21,277 bases of DNA, from NCBI GenBank assembly GCA_002358975.1, contig DEPX01000105.1, positions 1 through 21,277 on the forward strand, written 5' to 3'. The notes beneath the pieces are model-generated. The model was not told where the DNA came from. It searched no databases and saw only the letters and a list, made by a program, of their open reading frames with translations. Of the stretch, positions 1-7,963 are shown in pieces. The number at the start of each line of letters is the position of its first letter. The first letter of the stretch is position 1. Source of the stretch: Micrococcaceae bacterium UBA3381 (GTDB lineage Bacteria; Actinomycetota; Actinomycetes; Actinomycetales; Micrococcaceae). The translations under genes were made by a program, and so were the position numbers.

Positions 1-525
1 GTGGGACGAAAGCTTCGTGGCATTCGTGTGCATGCTGATATTTCTGGTTTGACCGTGTCGAAAGGTCGGCCCGCTGGGCCGGGTATGGTGGCTACCTTAT
101 TGGCCGGGTATCCTGCCCCGGCGGTGGTCGGATTAGCTGGTGCTTGGCTGGTCAGCCACGGTTATGCTGCTGGTACCATGTGGGCGCTTGTTGTTGTGTG
201 CGCGTTGCTGTTGGTCTTGATTCGAAACCTCTATGGTCTGTGGGTCGTCTTAGTTATCGGTGTGGGCGTGGCGGTCTTGTCCTGGACGGCAAGCCCGCCA
301 ATGCTCTCGGTTGCGGCATATTTTATGGTCTCGGCATTGTTGTTGGTGGCACCGCGCGCTGTGGTGGAATTACAGCGCAGCCGACATCACCGTTCCAGAA
401 CTGATGCCGATCAGCTAGCCGGTATCACCCCGATACCGGCTTTTTTGTGGGTGGCCATGTTCTGGCTGGTCACTGTTGTCTGTTTGGCTGGTGGCGGCTG
501 GCTGTTGCTGTCGGCCGCATCATAA
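1..525 (+). CDS. M50B-type membrane metallopeptidase, 3' part (5' end outside window)
   Basis: The open frame runs in from the left edge, so the GTG at base 1 is most likely an internal codon. The visible 174 residues resemble the C-terminal two thirds of the actinobacterial M50 (site-2-protease-like) family: a GRKLRGIRVH segment, then SKGRPAGPGMVATLLAGYPAP, followed by four to five hydrophobic membrane segments and a basic loop (RSRHHRSR) near residues 126-133. The zinc-binding HExxH motif that should lie upstream is not in the window, so catalytic competence cannot be judged. The gene is convergent with the dehydrogenase at 581-1720 and shares a terminator with it. The family call rests on the GYPAP block and topology. 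The natural substrate is unknown. Confidence 0.7.
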   Translation: MGRKLRGIRVHADISGLTVSKGRPAGPGMVATLLAGYPAPAVVGLAGAWLVSHGYAAGTMWALVVVCALLLVLIRNLYGLWVVLVIGVGVAVLSWTASPPMLSVAAYFMVSALLLVAPRAVVELQRSRHHRSRTDADQLAGITPIPAFLWVAMFWLVTVVCLAGGGWLLLSAAS

Positions 526-539
526 TTTGGGACACAGCA

Positions 540-567
540 AGAGCCCGGCCAGTTTTGACCGGGCTCT
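540..567. terminator. Bidirectional hairpin terminator between convergent genes
   Basis: A 9-bp stem pairs 540-548 (AGAGCCCGG) with 559-567 (CCGGGCTCT) around a 10-base loop. It lies 15 bases after the stop of the M50 gene and 14 bases beyond the stop of the convergent dehydrogenase. Neither side has a strong T-run, but position and stem strength suit a shared terminator. Confidence 0.65.
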
Positions 568-580
568 GCGGCAACATACG

Positions 581-1720
581 TTAACGGTTAGGTTGCAAGA
601 TCACCTTGGAGTAGCCGGGCTCGCGGTTATCGAATTTTTCATATGCGTCCGGAGCCTTCGCAAGTGGTAGCTCTTGGGAGACAACGAAGCTTGGCTTTGC
701 CCGACCTGCGATTATCAGATCGCGTAGTTTATGGGCGTACTGTTTGACATCTGCCTGTCCGGTACCCATGGTTTGGCCTTTCTCGAAGAACCGGCCGATC
801 CGGAACAATAGCTCTCCCTTGGCTGAGTGTTCATCAGGTGCCCCTGGGTCCGATGGTAGATACAACCCAACAACACCCAGACCACCGGTGTGGCGTACCG
901 TATCGACCAGCTGATTCAGAACAACTGCGGGTTGTTCTTCTCCGGAAGACGCCGTGGCCTGGTAGCCAACAGCATCAATACCGCGGTCCACACCGTAGCC
1001 TGCAATCTTATCGACGATCTGTTCAGCAGGATCGCCGTCGTCAAAATTGATCGGCTCGGCACCAAGTTCTTTGGCCAAATCCAGCCGGTTTTGTACGTGG
1101 TCGACTACAAAGATGCGACTGGCGCCTTTCAGTTGTGCAGAATAGGCGGCCATCAGCCCGACCGGCCCTGCACCATACACTGCAACGGTTTCACCGGGTT
1201 TAACCCCGGCAAGCTCAGTTGCGTGATAACCGGTGGGGAAAATATCGGCCAGCATGGCGAAGTCTTTTTCGTGTTCGTCACCCTGTGGTAGCTGCACACA
1301 GTTGTAATCGGCAAATGGGACCCGCAAGTATTCGGCTTGGCCACCGGAGTAGGGACCCATCCCCACATATCCGTATGCGCCACCGGCGGTGCCGGGATCA
1401 TTGACAGTCAAACAGAACGCCGATTTACCAGCGCGGCAGTTGTCACAGAACCCGCAGGCTACGTTGAAGGGCATGACCACTCGGTCTCCCTCAGATACGG
1501 TAGTCACTCCGGAACCGGCTTCTTCAACAATACCCATATTCTCGTGCCCGAAAGTGATACCTGGTTCGGCATCGGTTCGGCCCTCATACATGTGCAGGTC
1601 CGAACCACAGATGGCAGTGGAAGTGATTCGAACGATTACATCGGTTGGGTCTTGGATGGCCGGGTCTTCAACATCTTCTACAGCAACTTCGTATGGTCCT
1701 TTATATACAACAGCTTTCAT
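581..1720 (-). CDS. Zinc-dependent alcohol dehydrogenase, glutathione-independent formaldehyde dehydrogenase type
   Basis: This 379-aa medium-chain dehydrogenase should oxidise formaldehyde or another small aldehyde or alcohol with NAD. Catalytic zinc ligands are Cys38 (in AICGSD), His59 and Glu60 (GHE). Structural zinc ligands are Cys89, Cys92, Cys95 and Cys103. The Rossmann glycine motif GAGPVG lies near residue 184. The long insert with GGAYGYVGMGPYSGGQAEYLRVPFAD (two pieces of it are diagnostic: GGAYGY and GGQAEY) and the C-terminal YSKVILQP ending match the formaldehyde-dismutase or FdhA group better than ordinary alcohol dehydrogenases. The ATG at 1720 is preceded by AGGAGTG at good distance. 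It lies 47 bases after the GlcG/HbpS-like gene, so the two are probably co-transcribed. Substrate is inferred from family only. Confidence 0.8.
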   Translation of the reverse strand: MKAVVYKGPYEVAVEDVEDPAIQDPTDVIVRITSTAICGSDLHMYEGRTDAEPGITFGHENMGIVEEAGSGVTTVSEGDRVVMPFNVACGFCDNCRAGKSAFCLTVNDPGTAGGAYGYVGMGPYSGGQAEYLRVPFADYNCVQLPQGDEHEKDFAMLADIFPTGYHATELAGVKPGETVAVYGAGPVGLMAAYSAQLKGASRIFVVDHVQNRLDLAKELGAEPINFDDGDPAEQIVDKIAGYGVDRGIDAVGYQATASSGEEQPAVVLNQLVDTVRHTGGLGVVGLYLPSDPGAPDEHSAKGELLFRIGRFFEKGQTMGTGQADVKQYAHKLRDLIIAGRAKPSFVVSQELPLAKAPDAYEKFDNREPGYSKVILQPNR

Positions 1721-1767
1721 AGATGCTTCACTCCTAGGTAGTGAAAAATGGTTGGCTGCCTACGTAT

Positions 1768-2196
1768 TTATTTGGGTGCGGCTTCGAAAGCCTGAGCGCC
1801 TGCTTCGGCAACTTTCTGATCGTTATCAACGGTCGAACCGCTTACCCCGACGGCACCAATTACCGTGCCGTCATCAAGTTTTAATGGAATGCCACCGGGA
1901 AACGTGATGAGACCGTCATTGGAGAATTCAATGTGATACAGTGACGCACCCGGTTGAATCATCGGGGTCAGGTCACTGGTTTCCATATCGAAGTAGCGTG
2001 CCGTGCGGGCTTTCTTTATCGAAATATCGATACTGCCCAGCCAAGCACCATCCATGCGGTTGAAGGCTTTCAGATTCGCACCGGCATCAACCACTGCGGC
2101 GTTCATTTTTAGCTCGAGTTCAGCTGCCCGACGCATACAAGCGTCTACTACGGTTTGGGCAAGTTCAAGAGTTATATCTGTTGAGTTGGTGGTCAT
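1768..2196 (-). CDS. GlcG/HbpS-like heme-degrading or binding family protein
   Basis: The 142-aa protein has the full GlcG/HbpS (DUF336) pattern: an N-terminal helix (LELAQTVVDACMRRAAEL), the strand AAVVDAGANLKAFNRMDGA, the KKARTARYF helix, the FPGGIPL turn and the closing GAVGVSG plus a C-terminal helix. Family members bind heme or small acids, or accompany dehydrogenases in catabolic operons. The exact role is usually unknown. An upstream in-frame start at 2235 is possible, but the ATG at 2196 has AAGGAG at 2206-2211, so it is preferred. It is the first gene of a pair with the FdhA-like dehydrogenase and may assist it. That functional link is inference from neighbourhood. Confidence 0.8.
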   Translation of the reverse strand: MTTNSTDITLELAQTVVDACMRRAAELELKMNAAVVDAGANLKAFNRMDGAWLGSIDISIKKARTARYFDMETSDLTPMIQPGASLYHIEFSNDGLITFPGGIPLKLDDGTVIGAVGVSGSTVDNDQKVAEAGAQAFEAAPK

Positions 2197-2241
2197 TACT
2201 AACACTCCTTCCACGTAGGATGTACGTGTACGCATGACCAG

Positions 2242-2285
2242 GCGCTATGTGGGCTAGCTGATGCCGTGCCCCTAGCACATAGCGT
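2242..2285. promoter_or_regulatory. Large inverted repeat in the divergent HbpS-like / DUF3817 intergenic region
   Basis: GCGCTATGTG at 2242-2251 pairs with CACATAGCGT at 2276-2285 (nine Watson-Crick pairs and one G-T). An inner CTAG pair (2254-2257 with 2272-2275) extends it across a two-base bulge, leaving a 14-base loop. It lies 46-89 bases upstream of the HbpS-like start, where it could sit in the minus-strand 5' leader or act as an operator. No T-run follows it on either strand, so an ordinary terminator is less likely. Function is unknown. Confidence 0.4.
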
Positions 2286-2418
2286 CTTAGCTCCATTCTG
2301 GTAGCCAGTCAGGTTTTCCGAAAGGGCTAAAGTCTGCTGTGGTTTTGGGGAAGGTTGCCGGTAGCCATTAGACTGCACACTTGGTAGCCCCACCTGACCT
2401 GTACTGATTCGAGGCCAC

Positions 2419-2874
2419 ATGACCGCCACTCCGCGTCAATTCTTCCGCTTTTTTGCTATTGCAGAGGTCATTTCTTGGACACTGTTAATCGGCGGCCTCA
2501 TTTTGCGGGCTACCCAGGGCTGGGATATCGCTGTCACTATCGGTGGCGGCATTCACGGGTTTATTTTCTTGTCCTACGGTGTCACTGCGGTTTTGATGGC
2601 CAAAAACCAGCGTTGGACCGCCTTACCGGCCTCGATCTCCATCGTCAGTACTGTTATTCCCTACGCCACCGTGCCAGTAGATATTTGGTTGCAACGCAGC
2701 GGTCGTCTCGATGGTGACTGGCGTCGGACGGCGACGGACGATCCCCGTGACCATACCTGGCATGACCGTTTATTACGCTGGATTATCAATCACGCTTTGT
2801 TGAGCATTCTGTTGGGCTTGGTCATTGTGGTGGTTGTTTATGTAACCCTGTTGCTCATGGGGCCACCCGTTTAA
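2419..2874 (+). CDS. DUF3817 family integral membrane protein
   Basis: A 151-aa protein of unknown function with the DUF3817 pattern: FFRFFAIAEVISWTLLIGGL as first membrane helix, a GGGIHGFIFLSYG second helix, a third around PASISIVSTVIPYATVPVDIW, then a polar stretch rich in Asp, Arg and Trp (about residues 93-120) and a last helix near the C terminus. The family is widespread in actinobacteria. Some members sit close to membrane-stress or protease genes, but no defined activity is established. The ATG at 2419 has only a weak GAGG upstream. It is convergent with the ALDH at 2965-4443. Confidence 0.75.
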   Translation: MTATPRQFFRFFAIAEVISWTLLIGGLILRATQGWDIAVTIGGGIHGFIFLSYGVTAVLMAKNQRWTALPASISIVSTVIPYATVPVDIWLQRSGRLDGDWRRTATDDPRDHTWHDRLLRWIINHALLSILLGLVIVVVVYVTLLLMGPPV

Positions 2875-2902
2875 TCGCGCCGGTCAGCAAATGCCGTCTT
2901 GT

Positions 2903-2926
2903 CTGATAGGGGCTGCGACCTATCAG
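2903..2926. terminator. Hairpin between convergent DUF3817 and ALDH genes
   Basis: CTGATAGG (2903-2910) pairs perfectly with CCTATCAG (2919-2926) around an 8-base loop. It is placed between two convergent stop codons. No T-run follows on either strand, so it is a weak terminator call and may instead only protect the 3' ends. Confidence 0.4.
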
Positions 2927-2964
2927 TAGCGAGCCAAGTTTGACCAAATAACCGAGCAGCTGTT

Positions 2965-4443
2965 TTAGAACGGGTACTGGGCAATCGAGGAGCGAACAGT
3001 CAGCCACTGTGTTTCAGTAAACGCATCAATATTGGCCTCTGCACCGCCGAAACGCGACCCAGTGCCAGAAGCCCCTACCCCACCAAATGGCGCATTTGCC
3101 TCATCGCCAACGGTTTGTTCGTTGATATGGATTTTTCCGGACTCAACCATATCTGATAGGTCCATGGCCATACCGACATCTCCCAAAATGCCCACCGAAA
3201 GACCATATTCTGACGTATTAACAATGTCGGCGGCCTCTTCGATGGTGGAAAATGACATAACTGGGGCAACTGGACCAAAGATCTCATCAACCCAGGCGGT
3301 ATTTGATGTCGAGATATTCGACAACACTGTAGGAGAATAAAACAGCTCGCGGTAATCGCCACCGGCCTCCACACTAGCGCCCTGCGCTTGTGCCTTTTGC
3401 ACAATGGAATGCACGTTATCCCGCTGGTCAGCATCGATAATTGGCCCCAACGCTACGGCTTCTGCTGATGGATCTCCGACCGGGATATTCTTGGCTTTCT
3501 CTGCCAGTTTGTTGACATATTCGTCCACCAAAGATTCATGGACAAGATGACGACCAGCGGTCATACAAATCTGTCCCTGATGCATAAATGATCCGAATGC
3601 TCCGGCGGAAACGGCTGCGTCCAGATCGGCTCCTGGTAAAACCACCAGCGCGTTATTACCGCCTAATTCCAGGTGGACCCGTTTGAGGTTACGGCTTGCC
3701 GCTTCGCCTACCTTACGGCCAGCCGCTGTCGAACCAGTAAATGACACGATACGCACCTCCGGCGCATCCACCATAGCTGCACCGGTATCCCCACCTCCAG
3801 GCAGCAGCTGCAAAACATCTATTGGAAGACCAGCTTCTTCCAGGATGCGCGCTATTATCACACCGCCTGATACCGAGGTGCGCGGATCCGGTTTGAGCAA
3901 TACGGCATTACCCAAACCAAGCGCCGGCACAACCGAACGAATGGACAAGATCAACGGGAAGTTAAACGGCGAAATCACCGATACGACACCGGCTGGACGA
4001 CGACGCGCAATGGACCAACGGGGATCATCGGTACTGAGTACTTCCCCCATTGGAGCAGTACATAGTGCTGCCGCTTCGTAGCATTCCTGTGCTGCTACAT
4101 GCAGTTCCAGATCGGCCTTAGCGGAAATCGCTCCGGTCTCTTGCATGATCCACGCCTGCAGCTCGGCAGCATGATCTTCAAAAAATTGACCCGCTCGACG
4201 TAAAATCGCCGCACGTTGAGTAGGTTTGGTGGCAGCCCAAGCCTTTTGCGCGTCTGCGGCACGTTTAGCTGCTGCGGCGACATCCTTGGAGGTAGCAGAA
4301 CCAACACGGCCCAGCTCTTTACCGGTGGCTGGCTCAACGATCGCAATATTATCTCCGCCGCCATCGACCCATCTTCCGCTATAGACTTTGTTGTGCCAAC
4401 GGTCGTCATCAAGCAAAGTGTCCAGTTGTGTAGTGTGTGCCAT
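2965..4443 (-). CDS. NAD(P)-dependent aldehyde dehydrogenase, benzaldehyde/vanillin dehydrogenase-like
   Basis: The 492-aa protein is a complete aldehyde dehydrogenase. Visible catalytic residues are Asn161 (SPFNFP), Lys184 (LLKPD), Glu259 (LELGGNN) and nucleophile Cys293 (GQICMTAGR). The start LLDDDRWHNKVYSGRW and the phrase ELGGNNALVV are typical of benzaldehyde and vanillin dehydrogenases, so an aromatic aldehyde is the likeliest substrate, oxidised to its acid. Succinate semialdehyde cannot be excluded. It stands alone between two terminators with its own upstream region. The ATG at 4443 has only a poor ribosome site (GTAGAG). An operator-like 10-mer at 4530-4539 may connect it with the GntR-controlled island. 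Confidence 0.8.
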   Translation of the reverse strand: MAHTTQLDTLLDDDRWHNKVYSGRWVDGGGDNIAIVEPATGKELGRVGSATSKDVAAAAKRAADAQKAWAATKPTQRAAILRRAGQFFEDHAAELQAWIMQETGAISAKADLELHVAAQECYEAAALCTAPMGEVLSTDDPRWSIARRRPAGVVSVISPFNFPLILSIRSVVPALGLGNAVLLKPDPRTSVSGGVIIARILEEAGLPIDVLQLLPGGGDTGAAMVDAPEVRIVSFTGSTAAGRKVGEAASRNLKRVHLELGGNNALVVLPGADLDAAVSAGAFGSFMHQGQICMTAGRHLVHESLVDEYVNKLAEKAKNIPVGDPSAEAVALGPIIDADQRDNVHSIVQKAQAQGASVEAGGDYRELFYSPTVLSNISTSNTAWVDEIFGPVAPVMSFSTIEEAADIVNTSEYGLSVGILGDVGMAMDLSDMVESGKIHINEQTVGDEANAPFGGVGASGTGSRFGGAEANIDAFTETQWLTVRSSIAQYPF

Positions 4444-4516
4444 GATCAGACTCTACTTTCTAAGCAGTTTAGGGTTCGATACATGCCGGAACTACATGCA
4501 TCAGTCTGCTAACTAG

Positions 4517-4539
4517 GTTATATCCAGCCTTGTATGCCA
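4517..4539 (-). promoter_or_regulatory. Candidate -10 and GntR-operator-like site upstream of the ALDH gene
   Basis: On the minus strand TATAAC (4522-4517) could be a -10 hexamer. No convincing -35 is seen. TTGTATGCCA at 4530-4539 differs by one base from the 10-mer repeated at the GntR promoters (TTGTATGCAA) and would fall just upstream of this -10. One near match like this is expected by chance somewhere in a window of this size, so it is only a lead. Confidence 0.25.
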
Positions 4540-4577
4540 GGCCATAGCGGAGACATAACCGGACCTTAAAATCGAGT

Positions 4578-4602
4578 AGGTGGGCGGGTTTGCCGCCCAC
4601 CT
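4578..4602 (-). terminator. Terminator of the first BCCT gene
   Basis: A perfect 10-bp G+C-rich stem, AGGTGGGCGG (4578-4587) with CCGCCCACCT (4593-4602), has a 5-base loop. It lies 57 bases beyond the BCCT stop codon. On the minus strand it is followed within a few bases by ATTTTAA, a short T-run. It also insulates the ALDH promoter region. Confidence 0.7.
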
Positions 4603-4658
4603 CTCACAAAGCATTGTGTTCACCGCCCCGACGGGTCAAGCGACTAACGTTGAACGTA

Positions 4659-6632
4659 TTACGTTCGATCTCGTTTGTCATCTTGATCGGAAACACCATT
4701 TTCTGGCAATACTTCTTCTCCAGTCACCAGCTTGACCGCCCCGGTCTGTACTTCTTCTTTGTACCAGTCGGTGTACTTAGGATCAGATGCATCCACGCCA
4801 GTGCCAGCGCCGCGACCGTCTGAGGAATATTTCACAGCAATTTCAAAATCGTCGCCATGATCCTCAATTCCTCGAATCACTGCGTCAGAGACTGCCTTTT
4901 GTGCGTATTCGTGGCGAATCCTGCTTGGATCGGTCGAGAGATCCTTAAGAAAGGCAAAAACCATGAGGATTAGCACCACGCTGAAGGGTAACGCGATCAG
5001 GTATATGAGGCTTTGGAGGCCGGCTAACGTTTCTTCTCCTCCGGATAAAAGCATGACTATGGCAATACCCATCATGCAAAAACCCCAGAAAATAACCACT
5101 ATCTTCTTTGGTGCTGGGTTGCCCCGTGAAGTCATAGTTCCCATAACAACGGATGCCGAGTCAGCAGCTGTAATAAAGAAAATCGCTAAAACGCCGATAA
5201 GGATATACGGGGTGATGTTACTCAACGGCAATGTATCAAACAGGTTGAACAGTACCGCTTCGGGTGAAGCGTCACCGTCGAAGCCTTCTACTCCATTGAT
5301 GGAGTTCAGAATTGATGAACCCCCGAAAACGGTAAACGCCAAGATAAGGATAAAGCTTGGCACGCCCATAGTTACCAGCGCGAATTCCCGCAACGTGCGA
5401 CCACGTGAGATACGCGCGATAAAGGTACCAACGAACGGGGTCCAAGCAATCCACCACGCCCAGTAGAACGCCGTCCACCAAGTCTGAAACTCAACGGTCT
5501 CAGGACCCCAAGACAGGGATTTACTCATCATAGCCAGATAGTTATCGAGATAATGCATAATGCCTGATGGCACAAGGTTCAGCAGATATAGCGTGGGCCC
5601 AGCGAAAAAAGCGAAAAGGACTGCGCCCAGGGTTAGCGAGATATTGATATTCGAAAGGTAACGAATACCTCGTGCCACTCCGGAGACCGCACTGATCACG
5701 AAGCCAATACCCAGTACACCGATAATACTAATTAAAATATTGTTGCCAAGTGGGCCAATGCCGCTAACAATAGTGACACCCTGACCAATCTGAATTGCTG
5801 ACAGTCCCAATGTGGTCGCAGTACCAAATAGCGTAGCAATGATCGCAAATATGTCCACAAGTTTTCCAGCGAACCCCTGGGTCTGCGACTTGCCAAACAG
5901 TGTCTGGAAAATCGATGAGATCAGTGTTGGTCGGCCACGTCGGAACGTGGCATATGCAAGCGCACCACCGACAAGTGCATACATGCTCCAGATATGAAGA
6001 CCCCAGTGATAGCTGGCTTGCGAAACACCTTGGTGAATCGCTTCGCGATTAATTTCAGGAGTCTCACCAGCGGCCTCCTGCAATCCATTAATGGTTTCTT
6101 GCTGCGCCGCTGCTGTGTGTGGCGGCGGGTCAATGAAGTAGGCCAGTGGTTCGGACGGCCCATAGAAAAACAGTCCTACGCCGAGGCCTGCACCGAACAT
6201 CATTGCAATCCACGAGAAGCGAGAGAACTCGGGTTTCTCTTGGTCTTTTCCAAGTCTGATTTTGCCGTATTTGCTGAACGCCACGTACAGCATGACAAAC
6301 AGACCTACCCCCATGGCGGTGTTGAGCAACCAGCCCATATTTTCCATAGACCATGCGAAAGCAGCGCCAGAGACAGCAGCTACTGATTCAGGACTGAGAA
6401 TACCCCACAACACGAACCCGACGATGATCGTTCCGGTTACCCCGAAGATAGTCTTATCGACTGTGAATTTTCGATCTTTATCGTCAACACCCACGCCGGA
6501 CAAAAGTCCCGGGTGAATATCCTGGGGGTATAGTCCAACAGCCAACGTTGCGCGGCGGGAAAGAAGCCTGTCACGGATTGTTGCGTCATGTTCAGGAGGA
6601 CCTCCCGAACTGGACGGTTTATCGGTTTTCAT
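4659..6632 (-). CDS. BCCT family betaine/choline/carnitine-type transporter (copy 1)
   Basis: A 657-aa secondary transporter for trimethylammonium or other quaternary-amine substrates, in the cytoplasmic membrane. About twelve membrane helices are seen. Signature blocks are the glycine-rich TM stretch GAGLGVGLFFYGPSEPLAYF, the aromatic YHWGLHIWSMY box and the WAWWIAWTPFVGTF box, whose Trp residues line the substrate cage in BetP. The ATG at 6632 has GGAGAC upstream. The roughly 90-residue cytosolic tail is acidic and lacks the Arg-rich osmosensor helix of BetP, which favours nutrient uptake over osmotic sensing (inference). It follows the catabolic operon after 248 bases and has its own candidate promoter. 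A colinear paralogue lies at 13394-15367. Confidence 0.9.
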   Translation of the reverse strand: MKTDKPSSSGGPPEHDATIRDRLLSRRATLAVGLYPQDIHPGLLSGVGVDDKDRKFTVDKTIFGVTGTIIVGFVLWGILSPESVAAVSGAAFAWSMENMGWLLNTAMGVGLFVMLYVAFSKYGKIRLGKDQEKPEFSRFSWIAMMFGAGLGVGLFFYGPSEPLAYFIDPPPHTAAAQQETINGLQEAAGETPEINREAIHQGVSQASYHWGLHIWSMYALVGGALAYATFRRGRPTLISSIFQTLFGKSQTQGFAGKLVDIFAIIATLFGTATTLGLSAIQIGQGVTIVSGIGPLGNNILISIIGVLGIGFVISAVSGVARGIRYLSNINISLTLGAVLFAFFAGPTLYLLNLVPSGIMHYLDNYLAMMSKSLSWGPETVEFQTWWTAFYWAWWIAWTPFVGTFIARISRGRTLREFALVTMGVPSFILILAFTVFGGSSILNSINGVEGFDGDASPEAVLFNLFDTLPLSNITPYILIGVLAIFFITAADSASVVMGTMTSRGNPAPKKIVVIFWGFCMMGIAIVMLLSGGEETLAGLQSLIYLIALPFSVVLILMVFAFLKDLSTDPSRIRHEYAQKAVSDAVIRGIEDHGDDFEIAVKYSSDGRGAGTGVDASDPKYTDWYKEEVQTGAVKLVTGEEVLPENGVSDQDDKRDRT

Positions 6633-6722
6633 ATTGTCTCCTAGAGATCTCTCGTGCTATCCGGCACGATCGTTATGTGACGTCGCTGCGCGGAACACGT
6701 ATACTGCCGGACTTTTTAGGAT

Positions 6723-6752
6723 CCTCTAGAGTTCGATATTGAAGTCCGTCAA
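6723..6752 (-). promoter_or_regulatory. Candidate promoter of BCCT copy 1
   Basis: On the minus strand TTGACG (6752-6747) and TAGAGG (6728-6723) are separated by 18 bases. This matches the form of the promoter in front of the reductase fusion (TTGACG, 18, TAGAGT). Transcription would start near 6716 and give a leader of about 84 bases, enough for the GGAGAC ribosome site. A perfect TTGACA also lies at 6824-6819 but has no good -10. Confidence 0.4.
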
Positions 6753-6756
6753 TCGG

Positions 6757-6772
6757 TTGCATAGTGATGCGA
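6757..6772. promoter_or_regulatory. Imperfect inverted repeat just upstream of the BCCT copy 1 promoter
   Basis: TTGCAT (6757-6762) and ATGCGA (6767-6772) are inverted with one mismatch across 4 bases. The left arm is the same TTGCAT found in the GntR-region 10-mer TTGCATACAA. It ends 4 bases upstream of the predicted -35. It could be a regulator site, but spacing differs from the other sites. Confidence 0.25.
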
Positions 6773-6880
6773 CGAATTGCTGTGTATAAGAGCGCAAAAA
6801 TGCCATTCTTATTATTCTTGTCAAGTAGCACGCTTTGGAATTTGGTATCCCCTAAAAGCTGGCTATTTCTACGTTGTGTT

Positions 6881-7927
6881 CTACTGGAATGCGGGTACTA
6901 CATGCTCAATGAATAGCCGCAATGACTCTTCTTTTTCTTCATGCGTCATAGAGTTGTCGATCCAGTACCCGAATTCGTTGATGCCCATTTCTTCATAGGT
7001 TTTCAATCGGGCAATGACTTGTTCAGGCGTGCCAACCATGGCCGCTTTACTCAGAGAATCAGGCAGCATAGCTGAGCCTTCTTCGAAATCTTCAACAGGT
7101 TTCGGGTCCAGAAAACCGTTAGTCGGTGTGGTGTCATTGGCGCCCCAAGCTGCAAATGTACGGAAGTATTTGCTGATAGCCTCAGCACCTGTACGCCAGC
7201 CTTCTGGCTGCGATTCTGGATGAACATAGGTGTGACGAAGTACCATAATTTCAGGATTATGCTTAGCCTGAGGGTTATTGGCTACAGCCCCATCAAATTT
7301 GCGTTTCAGGTCAACAACCTCATCATCGTCATTCATGAGTGGGGTCACCATGATGTTACAGCCGTTAGCAATGGCAAAGTCATGGGTATTCGGGTCTCTA
7401 GCCGCTATCCAAACCGGTGGATTAGGCTGCTGCATTGGCTTAGGTACCGATGTTGAAGTTGGAAATTGCCAGTGCTCTCCGTCGTGGGCATAGTCTCCTT
7501 CCCATAGGCGTTGCATGGCTGGGACCAATTCACGAAGATAGCTACCACCGTCGGAAGCGGACAGCCCTGGTTTCATACGGTCGAATTCGAACTGATAGGC
7601 ACCGCGGGCGAGACCTACTTCCATACGACCACCGGAAATGACATCGAGCAATGCACATTCACCAGCAGCGCGGATTGGGTCCCAAAACGGGGCAACCAGT
7701 GTTCCCGCCCCTAACCGAATTTTGGACGTTTTAGCGGCGAGATAAGACAGCTGTGGCAGTGGACTTGGAGAGGCGGTAAATTCCGTTGAATGATGTTCAC
7801 CAATCCAGACGGTCGAAAACCCACCCTGCTCTGCTTGCTGCGTGAGCGCAGCCAGGTTCTGGAACGACTGTTCGTGGCTAACGGACTCGTCCCAACGTTC
7901 CATGTGTACAAATAGCGAGAAACGCAT
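6881..7927 (-). CDS. LLM-class flavin-dependent monooxygenase (luciferase-like), oxygenase component
   Basis: A 348-aa bacterial-luciferase-like protein that should use reduced FMN from a separate reductase to oxygenate its substrate. Family blocks are WIGEHHSTEF (residues 41-50), LGAGTLVAPFWDPIRAAGECALLDVISGGR (in parts, 73-101), the glycine-rich GLARGAYQFEF and, near the C terminus, GTPEQVIARL. An upstream in-frame start at 7957 exists, but the ATG at 7927 has AGGAGAAGG and starts the conserved MRFSLF strand. It is the seventh gene of the operon; the only flavin reductase in the window is the divergent fusion at 12382-13320, its natural partner. By operon composition it is compared with TgnB, which opens the trigonelline ring. 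Substrate is inferred. Confidence 0.85.
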   Translation of the reverse strand: MRFSLFVHMERWDESVSHEQSFQNLAALTQQAEQGGFSTVWIGEHHSTEFTASPSPLPQLSYLAAKTSKIRLGAGTLVAPFWDPIRAAGECALLDVISGGRMEVGLARGAYQFEFDRMKPGLSASDGGSYLRELVPAMQRLWEGDYAHDGEHWQFPTSTSVPKPMQQPNPPVWIAARDPNTHDFAIANGCNIMVTPLMNDDDEVVDLKRKFDGAVANNPQAKHNPEIMVLRHTYVHPESQPEGWRTGAEAISKYFRTFAAWGANDTTPTNGFLDPKPVEDFEEGSAMLPDSLSKAAMVGTPEQVIARLKTYEEMGINEFGYWIDNSMTHEEKEESLRLFIEHVVPAFQ

Positions 7928-7963
7928 AGTCCTTCTCCTATATCGGGTGTTTCGCAAAAATTA

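Noticed and set aside
3683..4081. Long opposite-strand frames inside ALDH, BCCT and E2 genes
   Set aside because: They lie wholly antisense to clear genes, show no family motifs, and arise from the codon pattern of the real genes.
6721..6733. GGATCCTCTAGAG, identical to part of a common cloning-vector polylinker
   Set aside because: The match stops after about 14 bases (next bases differ) and both flanks read as natural intergenic DNA. It is best explained as the -10 region of the BCCT promoter and chance similarity.
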